Shown: positions 24,922-35,496 of the stretch, one piece after another
How the letters are laid out: every line of letters begins with the position of its first letter
Position numbering within the stretch: position 1 is the stretch's first letter
From: Siphonodentalium dalli
Lineage: Eukaryota > Mollusca > Scaphopoda > Gadilida > Siphonodentaliidae
Direction of reading: 5' to 3'
Assembly: GCA_032622095.1 (NCBI GenBank)
Contig: CP136066.1
Location: forward strand, 206,730,978-206,794,977
Length of the DNA stretch: 64,000 nucleotides
Position numbers and translations under genes: made by a program
Notes under the pieces: generated by a model
What the model was told of the DNA's origin: nothing
Databases searched by the model: none
What the model saw: only the letters and a program-made list of their open reading frames with translations

Positions 24922-25735
24922 CAAGCCTGGAAATAATGTGTCTGTCATTTGCAAAATGAGGTCCCCCAAATGTGAATTTAGTGACGCTATCCCGCATGGT
25001 GTGTTAGTGAACGTTCAGACGACCACAATACAATCATAAGTGGAGGAATCTGGCCCAACGAGATTGTAGATAGTTTGCTCACACGATTGCGATGTCGTCG
25101 TACATGATGATATCGTAGGTTGTTCGTAAACATGTGATTGACTACCCAGCGATCTTTCCAGCCACGATTTTAACGTACACACGTAAAATGTTACTGTATC
25201 GAAATTGTGAGGTATCCAAGGATACGCCACAATTTCAAACTAAAATCAAACAGTGCTTGATATTATTTTTTGACTTGCGATTTTGATGTGAGCATGCACA
25301 GTCTAACTACCGGTTACTTCCTACGATGGAAATCCTTCCACTTACGATTGAATCGTGGTCATCTGAACGTTCACTTAGCGTTATCAAATTCAACCTCTGG
25401 GGACCTCATTCAGCTTAGGCCTCATCTTCTGGGAAGTATTTATTTTCTCAAATTAACATTGTTTTAGTTACTTTATCCCTTCTGTTCAGTTTCTATATCC
25501 CCCTAATTTTCAGAAGATAAAATGCATAATCAAGGTAACTAATGGGTGAACATCACCGACTTCAACTGGGGAACTTCAATATTATCCTAGGTCTCCCATA
25601 GCAGTTGAAGCCTCAGTGGAATGAGGTTCCCAAAGGGTGAAATTGGTGATGCTAGCCCACTGTGTGTGATAGCATCACTAAATTTACCCTCTGGGAACCT
25701 TATTCTGCATGACAGGCGCACCATTTCCAGGCTTG
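24922..25735. mobile_element. Family H hAT MITE, long form, with nested Harbinger-type MITE
   Basis: TIR CAAGCCTGGAAATA / mirrored tttccaggcttg. TSD tagggtac at 24914-24921 and 25736-25743, perfect. Contains the palindromic gagggtgaattt/aaattcaccctc units. Interrupted at 25007-25374. Confidence 0.88.
25007..25374. mobile_element. Nested PIF/Harbinger-type MITE, 368 bp
   Basis: TIR GTGAACGTTCAGACGACCAC (left) against GTGAACGTTCAGATGACCAC (right, reverse). Flanked by TTA on both sides, the 3-bp duplication usual for PIF/Harbinger. Sits inside a family-H palindrome. Confidence 0.8.
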
Positions 25736-25906
25736 TAGGGTACTCAAGTTGGTATTGAAAATGTTACTGTTTAATGTACAGGAGCACAGAAATGAAACAT
25801 GTATTACTACATGTATTGTCAAAAGTCACCTTGTATATAAATGTTAGTGTCAATTGGTAAGTCTAAGGCACATTATCAACCTCTTCATTGTAAAGAATAA
25901 ATTGGG

Positions 25907-25990
25907 GGCCTCAGTGGCTCAGTCAGTTAGGGGTACAACTCCAAGCCGTCTCGTCCTTCAGTGCCAGCGATGAGGGTTCAAATCCACATG
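25907..25990 (+). repeat. tRNA-derived SINE head
   Basis: Box A tggctcagtcagttagg (25915-25931) and box B ggttcaaatcc (25975-25985) at tRNA spacing. The tRNA fold is not kept, so it is a SINE head rather than a tRNA gene. The 3' end is not defined. Confidence 0.65.
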
Positions 25991-26341
25991 TTTCCATCAT
26001 GATCTTTGTAACTTGAAATAGTTGAAAATTATAAAGTAGTAAAACATGATACAAAGTTATAAACCCCAAGGTCAGCATATCATGATGGTATTTAAGCAGG
26101 CCGCACACTAAGCGATATTTGTCATGCAATCCTTGTCAGGCACCGGTTACGAAGCGAAATCGTAGCATGTGAAGCAGGCAATAGAGCAACTTTTTATTGC
26201 ACGAGCCCTAATAGAGTATAAAATAATATCAACTTATTCTGATTCTAGCAATGAGCCGTGCGATTTATTAGAAGTAGCAAATCAGATTCAGCTATTAATA
26301 TCATCATGTGGCGATCACATGTTATATTACAAAACGACAAA

Positions 26342-26458
26342 ATGTCATCCAACGTCCTTCAAGTTCACATTGATTCACAGAGTCAGAGTGGCAGGACATT
26401 TTGGATGGAAGAAGAAAAAGATGCATTGATTGAGGAATGGGTACCATTAGAAATTTAG
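26342..26458 (+). pseudogene. Short ORF resembling a Myb/SANT (MADF-like) first exon
   Basis: A 38-codon ORF containing GRTFWMEEEKDALIEEW, the opening of the first helix of Myb/SANT-type DNA-binding domains such as those of the accessory proteins of PIF/Harbinger transposons. It runs into a possible donor (TGG|gtacca). It lies inside a region with degraded terminal inverted repeats (26100-26785). Nothing downstream continues the domain, so this is a fragment. Confidence 0.4.
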
Positions 26459-26510
26459 AAATTTAATAACAATTTCCAATAACTTGTTGGAAATTGTTAT
26501 TAAATTTCCA
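26459..26510. repeat. 23-bp-arm hairpin
   Basis: gaaatttaataacaatttcc and its complement separated by a short loop. Confidence 0.85.
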
Positions 26511-26804
26511 TCGATAAATACACATACATGTACCTACCACTTGAATAATATAATAATCCACTGCTTTCATGAGAAAATAAGGCCGAACCTCAAACTAATT
26601 GCAACATGAACAAAGTGATCACATGACAACAAGATCGTACAATCCAATCATATCGTGTGTGGTTGTAGAAATCACTCTATCGTAATCGACCGAGACAGAA
26701 ATCGTAGTGCTACATGGATCTTACATCGCAAGGTTCTGTGACAGGGATTGTAGGACAAATATTGGATCATGTGCAACTTGAACATTATAGGTCCCTCTAA
26801 TAAC

Positions 26805-27343
26805 GCTGATGGGGTCATTGTCACAAGGCATCGATCACATTCGTAGCCAGCTGTTCAAATTGATCACAAAATGCAGTAATGCCCTAAATAATCGACTCTA
26901 TAACCACAGCAGAATTATGGGTAACTCTCACTGAGAGCTTTCCGATGAATGGCAACAAGCCATATTTCCTACTAAATCCTGAAAAGTTACCCATAATTCC
27001 ACTGTGGTTAAGGAGTCGATTATTTAGAGCATTACTGTAGCTAGCTTTTTGAAGGGCGATGACATTCATAGCCAGCTTTTAATATTCATGTCTGTCTAAT
27101 GAATGAAACTAATGGTTTGGTAAATTACATTCATGAGTAGATGAATGAAAAACTTACATTTATAAGGGAAGAAATAATTTAAATATAGGTTAATCATTTA
27201 CATACCTAAGGGTTTCGATTTATGTTATGAAATTGCTCAAGTTCTATTCATATAGGGCCTATCTTAATAAACGAAACCAGATTTTAGAGCATGACTTTGT
27301 TATTTTCGTTGCGCGGATACCTTGTGACAATGACCCCATCGGC
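26805..27343. mobile_element. MULE-type non-autonomous element with 9-bp TSD
   Basis: TIR GCTGATGGGGTCATTGTCAC / (reverse) GCCGATGGGGTCATTGTCAC. TSD tctaataac at 26796-26804 and 27344-27352, perfect 9 bp, as for Mutator-like elements. A family-I MITE (26874-27037) is nested inside. Confidence 0.85.
26874..27037. mobile_element. Family I foldback MITE, shortened, nested in the MULE-type element
   Basis: cagtaatgccctaaataatc at the left, gagcattactg at the right; the left arm lacks the middle of the palindrome. Confidence 0.8.
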
Positions 27344-27387
27344 TCTAATAACACAACTACATTCATCATCTCAATAAGAGTTCCTTA

Positions 27388-27570
27388 GCCAGCAAGGAAC
27401 AAATGCAATGTTTGACCACACTGACGGTCACTATTATCTTCACTCAGCGCAAAACAAGGAACAGATGCAATGTTTGACCACACTGACGGTCACTATTATC
27501 TTCACTCAGCGCTATACAAGGAACAGATGCAATGTTTGACCACACTGACGGTCACTATTATCTTCACTCA
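27388..27570. repeat. 62-bp minisatellite, 3 copies
   Basis: caaggaacagatgcaatgtt, tgaccacactgacggtcact and attatcttcactcagcgc repeat three times almost identically, ending at the target site of the next MITE. Confidence 0.9.
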
Positions 27571-27578
27571 GTGCCATA

Positions 27579-28013
27579 CAAGCCTGAATATAGTGTGTCT
27601 GACATTTGCAGAATGAGGTCCCCAGAGGGGGAATTTAGTGCAGGGGGCTAGTATGACCAAACTCACCCTCTAGGGACCTCATTCTGCTTAGGCCTCATAT
27701 TCTAGGAAGAATCTGTAGTATCAAATTAACATGGTTTTTAGTTACTTTTTCCCTTCTGTTCAGTTTCTTTATCCCCTAATTTGCAGAAGATAAAAGTCAT
27801 AATCGAGGTGACTAATGGGTGAATATCACCAACATCAACTGGGGAGCTTCAATCTGATCCTAGGTGTCCCATAGCAGTTGAGGCCTAAGCAGAGTGAGGT
27901 TCCCAGAGGGTGAATTTGATGATGCTAGCCCACCGTGTTGCGGGAGAGCGTCACTAAATTAACCCTCTGGGGACCTCATTCTGCAAATTTCAGACACACT
28001 ATATTCAGGCTTG
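27579..28013. mobile_element. Family H hAT MITE, long form
   Basis: TIR caagcctgaatatagtgtgt and mirrored acacactatattcaggcttg. TSD gtgccata / gcgccata (7 of 8). Confidence 0.87.
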
Positions 28014-28304
28014 GCGCCATATATGAGTGCCGGAGTGAATTCTGGATTAGCATTGTCTCAATTGGCTGCACCAATTATAATTTCGACTCTGGAATGCCAT
28101 GAAGCCTCGTAGCCCATGATGCTACCATGTGGCGGAATGGATTATTTCTTCATTTGTCCTCATTTTCCTTAGGTTTTCCATTTGTGAGACTGAAATACAG
28201 AGAAACAATTAATTTTGAGTGATAACTGTTAGCAATCTCTACCAGAGCACACCAGTCATACTTCCTTTCTGACTCTGTCACCGGCTGGGTACTGGTCTGC
28301 CATT

Positions 28305-28590
28305 TCTATATTTAGCGCAGGGTTTTCCAAACAAAATGGCGAAAACGATCGCCCCAAAGTCAAATTTCCTATGTGCTTTGAGAACAATTCCCGCTCTAAA
28401 AACTTAATGACAGAATGGAGGATCAGGGCGGTAGTTTTTTTGATGATTTTCGCAAGCAACTCGTAAAAATTGGAGCAAATTAGAACTCTTGTGACTGACT
28501 TGCCATGCATTTTGTCGGGACATTGTTGTCCATGTGCGTTTTTAGACTTTTGTGTTGATAAAATAATCGGAGAACCAAATCACACCTTAA
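28305..28590 (+). repeat. Copy of the interior of the 7359-8727 element
   Basis: Matches 7740-8002 closely (aacaaaatggcgaaaac, tttcctatgtgctttgagaa). Both hold a 22-codon ORF beginning MEDQ and ending KIGAN. No TIRs here. Confidence 0.75.
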
Positions 28591-28601
28591 TGGCTAGGGA
28601 C

Positions 28602-29681
28602 CAGACCTGTTAAGTTTTGAAAATGTCAATCCGTGAGATTTTTGCGGGAGGTATGCCCAAATATGTTCATGTTCCAAAAATAATTTTTATGATGAAGATT
28701 GCATAATTTTTATGAGTTTCTATTTTATAAATATATAGACCTAAATAAAATGGCAATGAATATCCTGTTGGTAATTGTAATAGAGCTGCTCTGTGTGGGA
28801 GATACCACCATTTATTAAAAAGAAAGAAGCAGATCACACTTCGTAAAAATACTCAGAATTCCACCGGAAACAGCCGGATATGCGTGAAACCGAAAGTACA
28901 ACATCGTAATAAACGACAAAATGGACTCGTCTTACGGTTTAACCCACAAAAGAAATGCACACATTCCACCATTTATTAACAAATTTTAAGAAGCAGAAAC
29001 TTTGTTTAAAGTTAGTCAAAACGAATCCGAGTTACACAGGTGACAACCGGACATGTATGCGTGAAACCGAAAGTACAAAATGACCCGTCTTAAAAGTTTT
29101 ACCCGCAAAATAAAAGACACATTCCGTTCTCAATGCATACCACTATCAGTGAACTTAAATCATAAAGTATCCATTACTTATGTTCATCAATGAGGCCTCA
29201 CAATACAGCTGCACGCTTGTGATTAAACGTATTGTTTTATTTCGTTTGCAATGCATGCCACTAATCCGTTACTAAGAAATGTTCATCAATGAGGCCTAAC
29301 AATACAGAACTTTGCACACTTGTGATTATACGTATTGTTTACTAAAACAACACCCTCCATACGTGTGGCTTCACCAGAGTGTGAAAATCAATTAATATCA
29401 GTCACAGTTCACCACAAATTGAGTCTTCAATCAAAAGTTACCGACGATACATTCTGTGAATGTTAATGTGTGGGTATTTACGGTACCGGAAATAAGGAAG
29501 TCACTGTCATTTGGGGAATTCCCGCAAATGCACAAATTTAAAAAATAACAAAAACTTCGTTTTGGGATTTTCAATGTGGGGTTTTGACGAATCCGTGAGA
29601 AATTGGGGGTTATCCGTGTTTGCGGAATTGCCGTGGAAATCCGTGAGTCTCACGGACAATCCGTGGAACTTAACAGCTCTG
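28602..29681. mobile_element. Non-autonomous hAT element, 1080 bp
   Basis: TIR CAGACCTGTTAAGTT / (reverse) CAGAGCTGTTAAGTT. TSD ctagggac at 28594-28601 and 29682-29689, perfect. Subterminal copies of aatccgtgag and tctcacgg at both ends. Internal duplications: gcgtgaaaccgaaagtacaa at 28881 and 29062; tgttcatcaatgaggcct at about 29180 and 29280. No transposase. Confidence 0.9.
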
Positions 29682-29911
29682 CTAGGGACAGTGTAGCTCA
29701 ATTGGGTTGTGAAAAATGTTTTACCCCTCATTAAAATGATATACCATTCATACTTGATTAACTAAAATGTAGAGGCTCTAACAAGAACACAGAAGAAAGT
29801 CATTTGGTTGAACTATTTGTAAACTTTAGCACTAATGAAATATAAAGAGGATATCTGGGCATTTTTTGAGTGGAAATGGAAAATTATGTCATGAGTGAGC
29901 AAGACAAATGT

Positions 29912-29952
29912 TTATTTTCATGAGTGGCTTGCCACGAGCGAAAATAAACAAT
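29912..29952. repeat. Short hairpin
   Basis: gtttattttcatgagtgg and ccacgagcgaaaataaac form an imperfect stem. Confidence 0.6.
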
Positions 29953-29976
29953 TATTTCAATCACAAATGACAGATT

Positions 29977-30070
29977 TTTCAGTTTCCACTCGAAAACACT
30001 AGAAATTCTTCAGTTTCCAATCGAAAACACTAGAAATTCATTAGTTTCCACTCAAAAACAATAGAAATAC
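29977..30070. repeat. 31-bp minisatellite, 3 copies
   Basis: cagtttccactcgaaaacac then tagaaattc, three times with point changes. Confidence 0.85.
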
Positions 30071-30251
30071 TTTTTATTTACGCATTTCCAAAGAATTTCA
30101 CAATTTATGATGATAATTGTTCTCACAGTCGCCGTCAATCGATGTATCAAAGCCAACATCTGACGCTGCCTGTTCATTTCACCATCCGCAGAATAGAGAA
30201 ATAATGTTCCTGTATATTTCCATTTATTTACCCCATAATTTCAATTTTTAT

Positions 30252-31011
30252 CAGGGTTCGCGCTGGCCCAAAATTTTCAGGTGCCAACACTGTTGCCAAT
30301 TGAATTATTTTTAGAGCCACTTTATACTTTCTGTTGCCACTTTTTTCCGACCAGTATTTTTTGGTGCCACTTTTGAATTTGGTATACCAAAACAAACCAA
30401 AAAAACAAGCAAATTATCTATAATATGTATATATTTATTTTTATAATGTCTGAATGTCCGAAGAAATCAGTAACTTTTTTCATTTTAGAAGGGTGTTGCG
30501 TGTCTTAAATCTAACTTGCACTTACGATTCATATTTGCTGTCTTTCACAGTTTGTTAAAGCTGAGTTACGAAGGAGATATTTATGATAATTTATCACCTA
30601 ACACCTACTATCAACACACAACGTCCTAACGATGTAGACTTCATGAAGCACTTTGTTTGACTAATGTTTGTCAAATATGAGTCAATAGCCGTTTGTAGTG
30701 TTACCGAGTTACCGAGGTATTATCGAGTAGAACTTCGAAACCATGTCACCCCCGCGATAAAATAAGTCGATCTGACATAAGCCGCGAATCTATTATACCC
30801 TTTCAATTAGGACACAATTAGCTATGTCGCGACCGGATATCGATGTGTGTTTTGTTTCCGACCGATTAACTGCAAGCTTTATTATATGCCCGATGGGTAC
30901 CAATTGCCAAAAAGCTAGGAGCCACTTTTTGTAGCCAATCGGGATTGTTTTGGAGCCATTTCATTTTTTTATAGCAATTTGCTAAATTGGCAATAGGCAG
31001 CGCGAACCCTG
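30252..31011. mobile_element. Non-autonomous hAT element, 760 bp (CAGGGTTCGCGCTG family)
   Basis: Perfect 14-bp TIR CAGGGTTCGCGCTG. TSD atttttat at 30244-30251 and 31012-31019, perfect. Sister of 12015-12565. Confidence 0.93.
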
Positions 31012-31164
31012 ATTTTTATAGATCAATGGTACACACAAGTGAATCAGTCGCACATGTGAGCTAGTGTGAAAGTATAAACTTTCTCACTCCCCTTCTGAGA
31101 TATCAAAATTGATTTAATAGAGAGTTTTTCGACAAACCATCATTGAACGTATAATATATATAAT

Positions 31165-31360
31165 TACTGAGTTCTGTAGTTCATACAATGCATAGCGCTC
31201 CTATGAGTTGGGAGGCAGAGTTTTCATATGTATACTTACTGAGTTCTGTAGTTCATACAATGCATAGCGCTCCTATGAGTTGGGAGGCAGAGTTTTCATA
31301 TGTATACTTACTGAGTTCTGTAGTTCATACAATGCATAGCGCTCCTCAGATGAGTTGGGA
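31165..31360 (+). repeat. 72-bp minisatellite, ~3 copies
   Basis: tgagttctgtagttcataca, atgcatagcgctcctatgag and ttgggaggcagagttttcat in tandem; the third copy has three extra bases and diverges. In frame as 24-residue repeats, but no gene evidence. Confidence 0.85.
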
Positions 31361-31499
31361 GGGAGAGTTTTCCGATATTCTTCCAGTTGGGTTTTATCCT
31401 TCTGAGAGACATACACCTGAATATATTATGAAAGAGTCCATGACACGGCTATTCAGTTTATATGTAGAATTATCTATTTTTAAAATTTGATTTGGTTTG

Positions 31500-32050
31500 A
31501 AAAAGTGTTTGCCAAGTGAAAATGCTGGTGTTGAATATATGAAGACAGCCAATTAAGCTACAAATGCAATTTAGTCATTAATGTTCCTTGTAATTGAAAG
31601 GCTGAATTAATCAAAACCAGTGTGGAGATCACTCTGTTCAAATATGTTTGGTCTGACAATAAATGACCTCTTAGTCACATATCCCCTGAAGCTGAATCGC
31701 AAAATTCAACATTAGCTCTATCAAAAAGATATCATTCAGAAACTCAACAAAAACTTCCAGGAGATCAATTTCCATAAATTGGAAGTTATCTTCCAAAAAA
31801 AAACCACCTGAATTTCAAAGTCGACAAAGGTCAGTAACTCGAGCAAAAATGGGTGGACAGAACTGAAGATTGAATGTGACATGTACTTTATGGTTTCAAA
31901 CCTGCAAACCAAATTTCATTCCTTTAAGTCCAAATTAACTGAAGTTATCATCTGGAAACCAAGAATACCAGAATTAAAAAAAATTATACATGACCCATAT
32001 TTTAAGGTTGTAAACCTACATATCAAGTTTCATTCCATTCAGTTAACATT
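31500..32050 (+). repeat. Family N dispersed repeat
   Basis: Words accaaatttcattcctttaa, agttatcatctggaaacca and tatcaagtttcattccattc recur here and at 32570-32730 and 60780-60960. Confidence 0.5.
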
Positions 32051-32054
32051 AACT

Positions 32055-32505
32055 TAAAGATGCATAATCCAAATTAACGCCCCCAAATTACTATTTATTT
32101 GGCTTCAGGGGTAAAAAATATTTGAATAGAGCTGAGGAATCCGCCCATCAAAGCTCAGATTGATCAGCTATCAATTTTTATAATCTATTATCTTTCACCT
32201 CCGGTACTTTTTAGTGGCCTGGTAAAAGGTACTAGAAGAGGGTCTCGAACCAAATTGCAGATGGATAACTCTAAAAATCAAGTGGCTTTTGTGTGTCAGA
32301 TATTCGACGAACCGGCCAAATTTCGGTGAACAAAATGTTGATAAATAACAGGTTTTGGGAAGTTTTATACTATAGTTGACTGTGGTTAGCATTATTTTTG
32401 GGCAATTAATCAATCCTGATAACTGACGTTGCATTTCAAAAAATGTTGTTGGAATCTGATGAAATGGGGACCATCGAATGGGATTGAGTACCTTTAAATA
32501 TCATC
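32055..32505 (+). mobile_element. Family L dispersed element, copy 2
   Basis: Paralogue of 20690-21152 (ttttatactatagttgac, gttagcattatttttgggca, gattgagtacctttaa), about 80-85 percent alike by eye. Confidence 0.65.
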
Positions 32506-32740
32506 CAGAAATGAAAATTAACCCCAAGTCTGGTAAAAATGGGCAGACGGACACCAAAATCAAACTGGACTCGTATTTAGTATAAACATATTTTTACTCG
32601 TATTTGTGTCAGTGAACCTACACACCAAATTTATCTAAAGTTATCATCTGGAAATGAAATATGAATGGTCGGACAGACCAAAAACATAATACATCCTGTT
32701 TATAAATGGGCGTATAATAAATAAAATTCTGCCCAATTTT
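32506..32740 (+). repeat. Family N dispersed repeat, 3' part
   Basis: agttatcatctggaaatgaa, then cggacagaccaaaaacataa and tacatcctgtttataaatgg, matching 60840-60970. Confidence 0.55.
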
Positions 32741-33880
32741 ATGTGGTATATATCATGTGTTGACCACTTTAAGGGAAATAGACATGTTTAGCCACATGTA
32801 CATGTAACTTGTAACGTTCATTACTATGGTATTGTTATGGAGATGGACTTGGTGGGTATCACATGCTTTTATGATATGACGTTTATAAGTATCGGTCCAA
32901 TGTCTAGCAAAACGTTTAAACACTAGTTCCTGCATAGAGTTAGTAGCTCATTCAGTTATTAGAGGATTGGATTATTTCTTTTTGCTACAAGTTGGACTAA
33001 AAAATTTGAAACGGAATGGCAATGGCAACACACAACCTCTCCAAACCGAACACCATTCGGACTGACCCTTCTGTTTGGTTTAGAGAGGTGTTCGGTTTAT
33101 AGAAAATCACACTACGATTGGAATGTATTGACGTTGTTACTAGGCATTGTTGAAGTACAATCAACTTATTTTTGAATAATTAAAGTTCATTCTATTAAGT
33201 ACCAAATAAGATATAAATGACAATAGATAAAACATGGTATAATAAGGTTTAATAAGAACTAACGAGGGGCCGATCACGATCGGCAGATGTTTAACCCATC
33301 CCTTGGCGATAGTAAATTGTTAAGATCAGAATCATAATCTTTTAATGTTGAATTATAGAGTATACTGTTATGATCTAAAGTAGTATATGACAAATGTACA
33401 TAATAACCAGTAATAACACAAATTATTGGAATGTATGAGTCAATATAGAAGGGTTAATATAACATCTAAACTCTAGAGCCTGTCACCACTATCATAGTGT
33501 GAGCAGTTCTATTCATGTTGTTGCAAATTGCCATGTGAGATATCAAAATAATATAATTATTTATTTAATGGAAAAGGTTAAAAGACATGGAATGGGTAAA
33601 AGGGGTTAAATCACCTATCTCTGCCCTGTTTGATCCAATGTAGTCCCATCATCCAAGGACTTAGAGAGCTCCATTGGTCTAGTTAAATAAATTCACCTGG
33701 CTAAGTTGTGGTTAAAAAGATAGCTAAATCAATTTATCCAATAATTCACTGTGTCTCTTATACAGACCTAACATATGAGGGCTATAAATAACTCTCAAAG
33801 CAATAAACTATATTGTCTTTTATCTTGCTCACAGAGAAGCAGGTATTCATTAATTGTAAGTTACTTGGGTTATAATCTGG
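32741..33880. other. Mostly unrecognised, with a pogo/Tc1-like TIR trace
   Basis: 33029-33110 (caacctctccaaaccgaaca) mirrors 35215-35335 (gagaggtttcactgta), suggesting ends of an old TA-type element now interrupted by family A. No gene seen. Confidence 0.35.
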
Positions 33881-33887
33881 ATAATTC

Positions 33888-34749
33888 TTAGTTTAAAAAG
33901 GGCCATATCTCTGGTATAACAAATTGGATCTAACCCATATTCAAACTCGTTCTGTATTTTGAGTTGAGAAACTCACATACCAAATTTGGTTCCTATCAGA
34001 TGAAAAATGGTTGATTTATCGAAGTACATGTACGTGTGAATCATATGTCAAAGGACCATAACACCATTAAAAAAAATCCGATCAAACCCATATTCGAAAT
34101 CAATCTGTATGTTGGTCTGAGAAACTCATACACCAAATTTGGTTCCAATCAGATAAAAAATGTTTGAGTTATGGCAGAATTCATGAATTCCAAGTCGAAA
34201 AAGGGCCATAACTCCGTAAAAAAAACTCCGATCAAACCCATATTCGAACTCGATCTGTATTTTGGGTCGAGAAACTGACATACCAAATTTGGTTCCGATC
34301 AGATAAAAAATGTTTGAGTTACGGCAGAATTCATTAATTCTAAGTCGAAAAAGGTCCATAACTCCGTAATAAAAAGTCGGATCAAACCCATATTCGAACT
34401 CGATCTGTATTTTGGGCCGAGAAACTCACATACCAAATTTGGTTCCGATCAGATAAAAAATGTTTGAGTTATGGCAGAATGCGTGAATTCTAAGTCGAAA
34501 AAGGGCCATAACTCCGTAAAAAAAAGTCGGATCAAACCCATATTCGAACTCGATCTGTATTTTGGGCTGAAAACCCCATATACAAAATTTGGTTTTGATC
34601 AGGTAAAAAATGTTTGAGTTATCGCATTACACGTAAAGTGTCTACGGACGGACAGACAGACGGACGGACAGACGGACGGACGGACGCACGACGAGTGGTC
34701 AATCCGGACAACGACACTATGTTTACCATACATGGTATGGGTAAACATA
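33888..34749 (+). mobile_element. Family A element, five ~150-bp monomers plus (ACGG)n and palindrome
   Basis: Monomers begin near 33900, 34054, 34203, 34352 and 34501 (gggccataactccg). They are followed by cggacagacagacggacgg (34645-34690), then ggtcaatccggacaacgaca and the palindrome gtttaccatacatggtatgg. Confidence 0.85.
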
Positions 34750-35406
34750 AAAATGTAATTAGCTCTATATGGTTCAATGGTCATATATCTGTTAATAAAT
34801 ATGCTTAAATCGAATGGAAAAAAATCAACAATGAATTAGAAAAACACCACGGAAATCCAGCGTGCATAGTAGTTAGAGCATCACTTACTTAGTTGGTATA
34901 AAATTGCTATCAAAGTGTTTATTTTATCACCCAATGACTGAACCAATGATGCAAAGCCTAATATAGCAATAAATGAGAAAACTGCATTTCCAAATTATGT
35001 AAGCTACCTTCAGATTTAATATGTAAAATATCTGGCTTAGACCAATTGTTTATCTCATACCATGTGTTCCAGAGCTCAGCATCAAGTATGTAAAATCTGC
35101 TGCACGTGCGTTCGGTCGGTATTAATTTCCTCGTTTGGATTTCGGAGGTAAAAAATTAATGTATTTGTTCACTTATTGACTAAATAATCCATCCGATTTT
35201 GGGAATAGAGAGGTTTCGGTTTATAGAGGTAATTTTTAGTGAGAATGCACTTGTGTGGATTTGGGACCGGACAATTTGTTCGGTATGGAGAGGGATTCAG
35301 TTTATAGAGGGTCTGGTTTGGAGAGGTTTCACTGTACAAGTTACAGGTCTGTGTGGCTAAACCTGGCTATCATCTAACCTCACATGTGAGATTCTTAAGT
35401 ACTTAC

Positions 35407-35496
35407 ATCTATAACTACTCTGTGACATTTGAATTTCTTAGCAAGTATCATTCTTTTATCTACATCATCCACCAATCGCATGTATTTTTCAAGAAC
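35407..35496 (-). CDS. VIPAS39: VIPAS39 exon n (last exon identified)
   Basis: 90 nt, phase 0 to 0. Acceptor ...aatttttcag, donor ATAGAT|gtaagt. Reads [20 protein letters not shown] then [10 protein letters not shown]. Because it ends in a clean donor, at least one more exon (LKDR and C-terminal WKN region in vertebrates) should follow at lower coordinates; I could not identify it. Confidence 0.96.

Larger units (their letters stand above)
26100..26785. mobile_element. Degraded DNA element carrying a Myb/SANT-like exon
   Basis: Left part gcgatatttgtcatgcaatcc and right part (reverse) ccaatatttgtcctacaatcc form imperfect inverted repeats continuing to tgtca. Contains the ORF at 26342-26458 and a perfect hairpin at 26459-26510. 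Possibly PIF/Harbinger-related; target duplication uncertain. Confidence 0.4.

Noticed and set aside
25907-25990. Functional tRNA gene
   Set aside because: Boxes A and B are present but the stems do not pair as a cloverleaf; a SINE head fits better.
28160-28185. Candidate VIPAS39 terminal exon reading SHKWKT-stop after a good acceptor (minus)
   Set aside because: Resembles the family's terminal WKN only over four residues and leaves the LKDR region unaccounted for; chance is likely.
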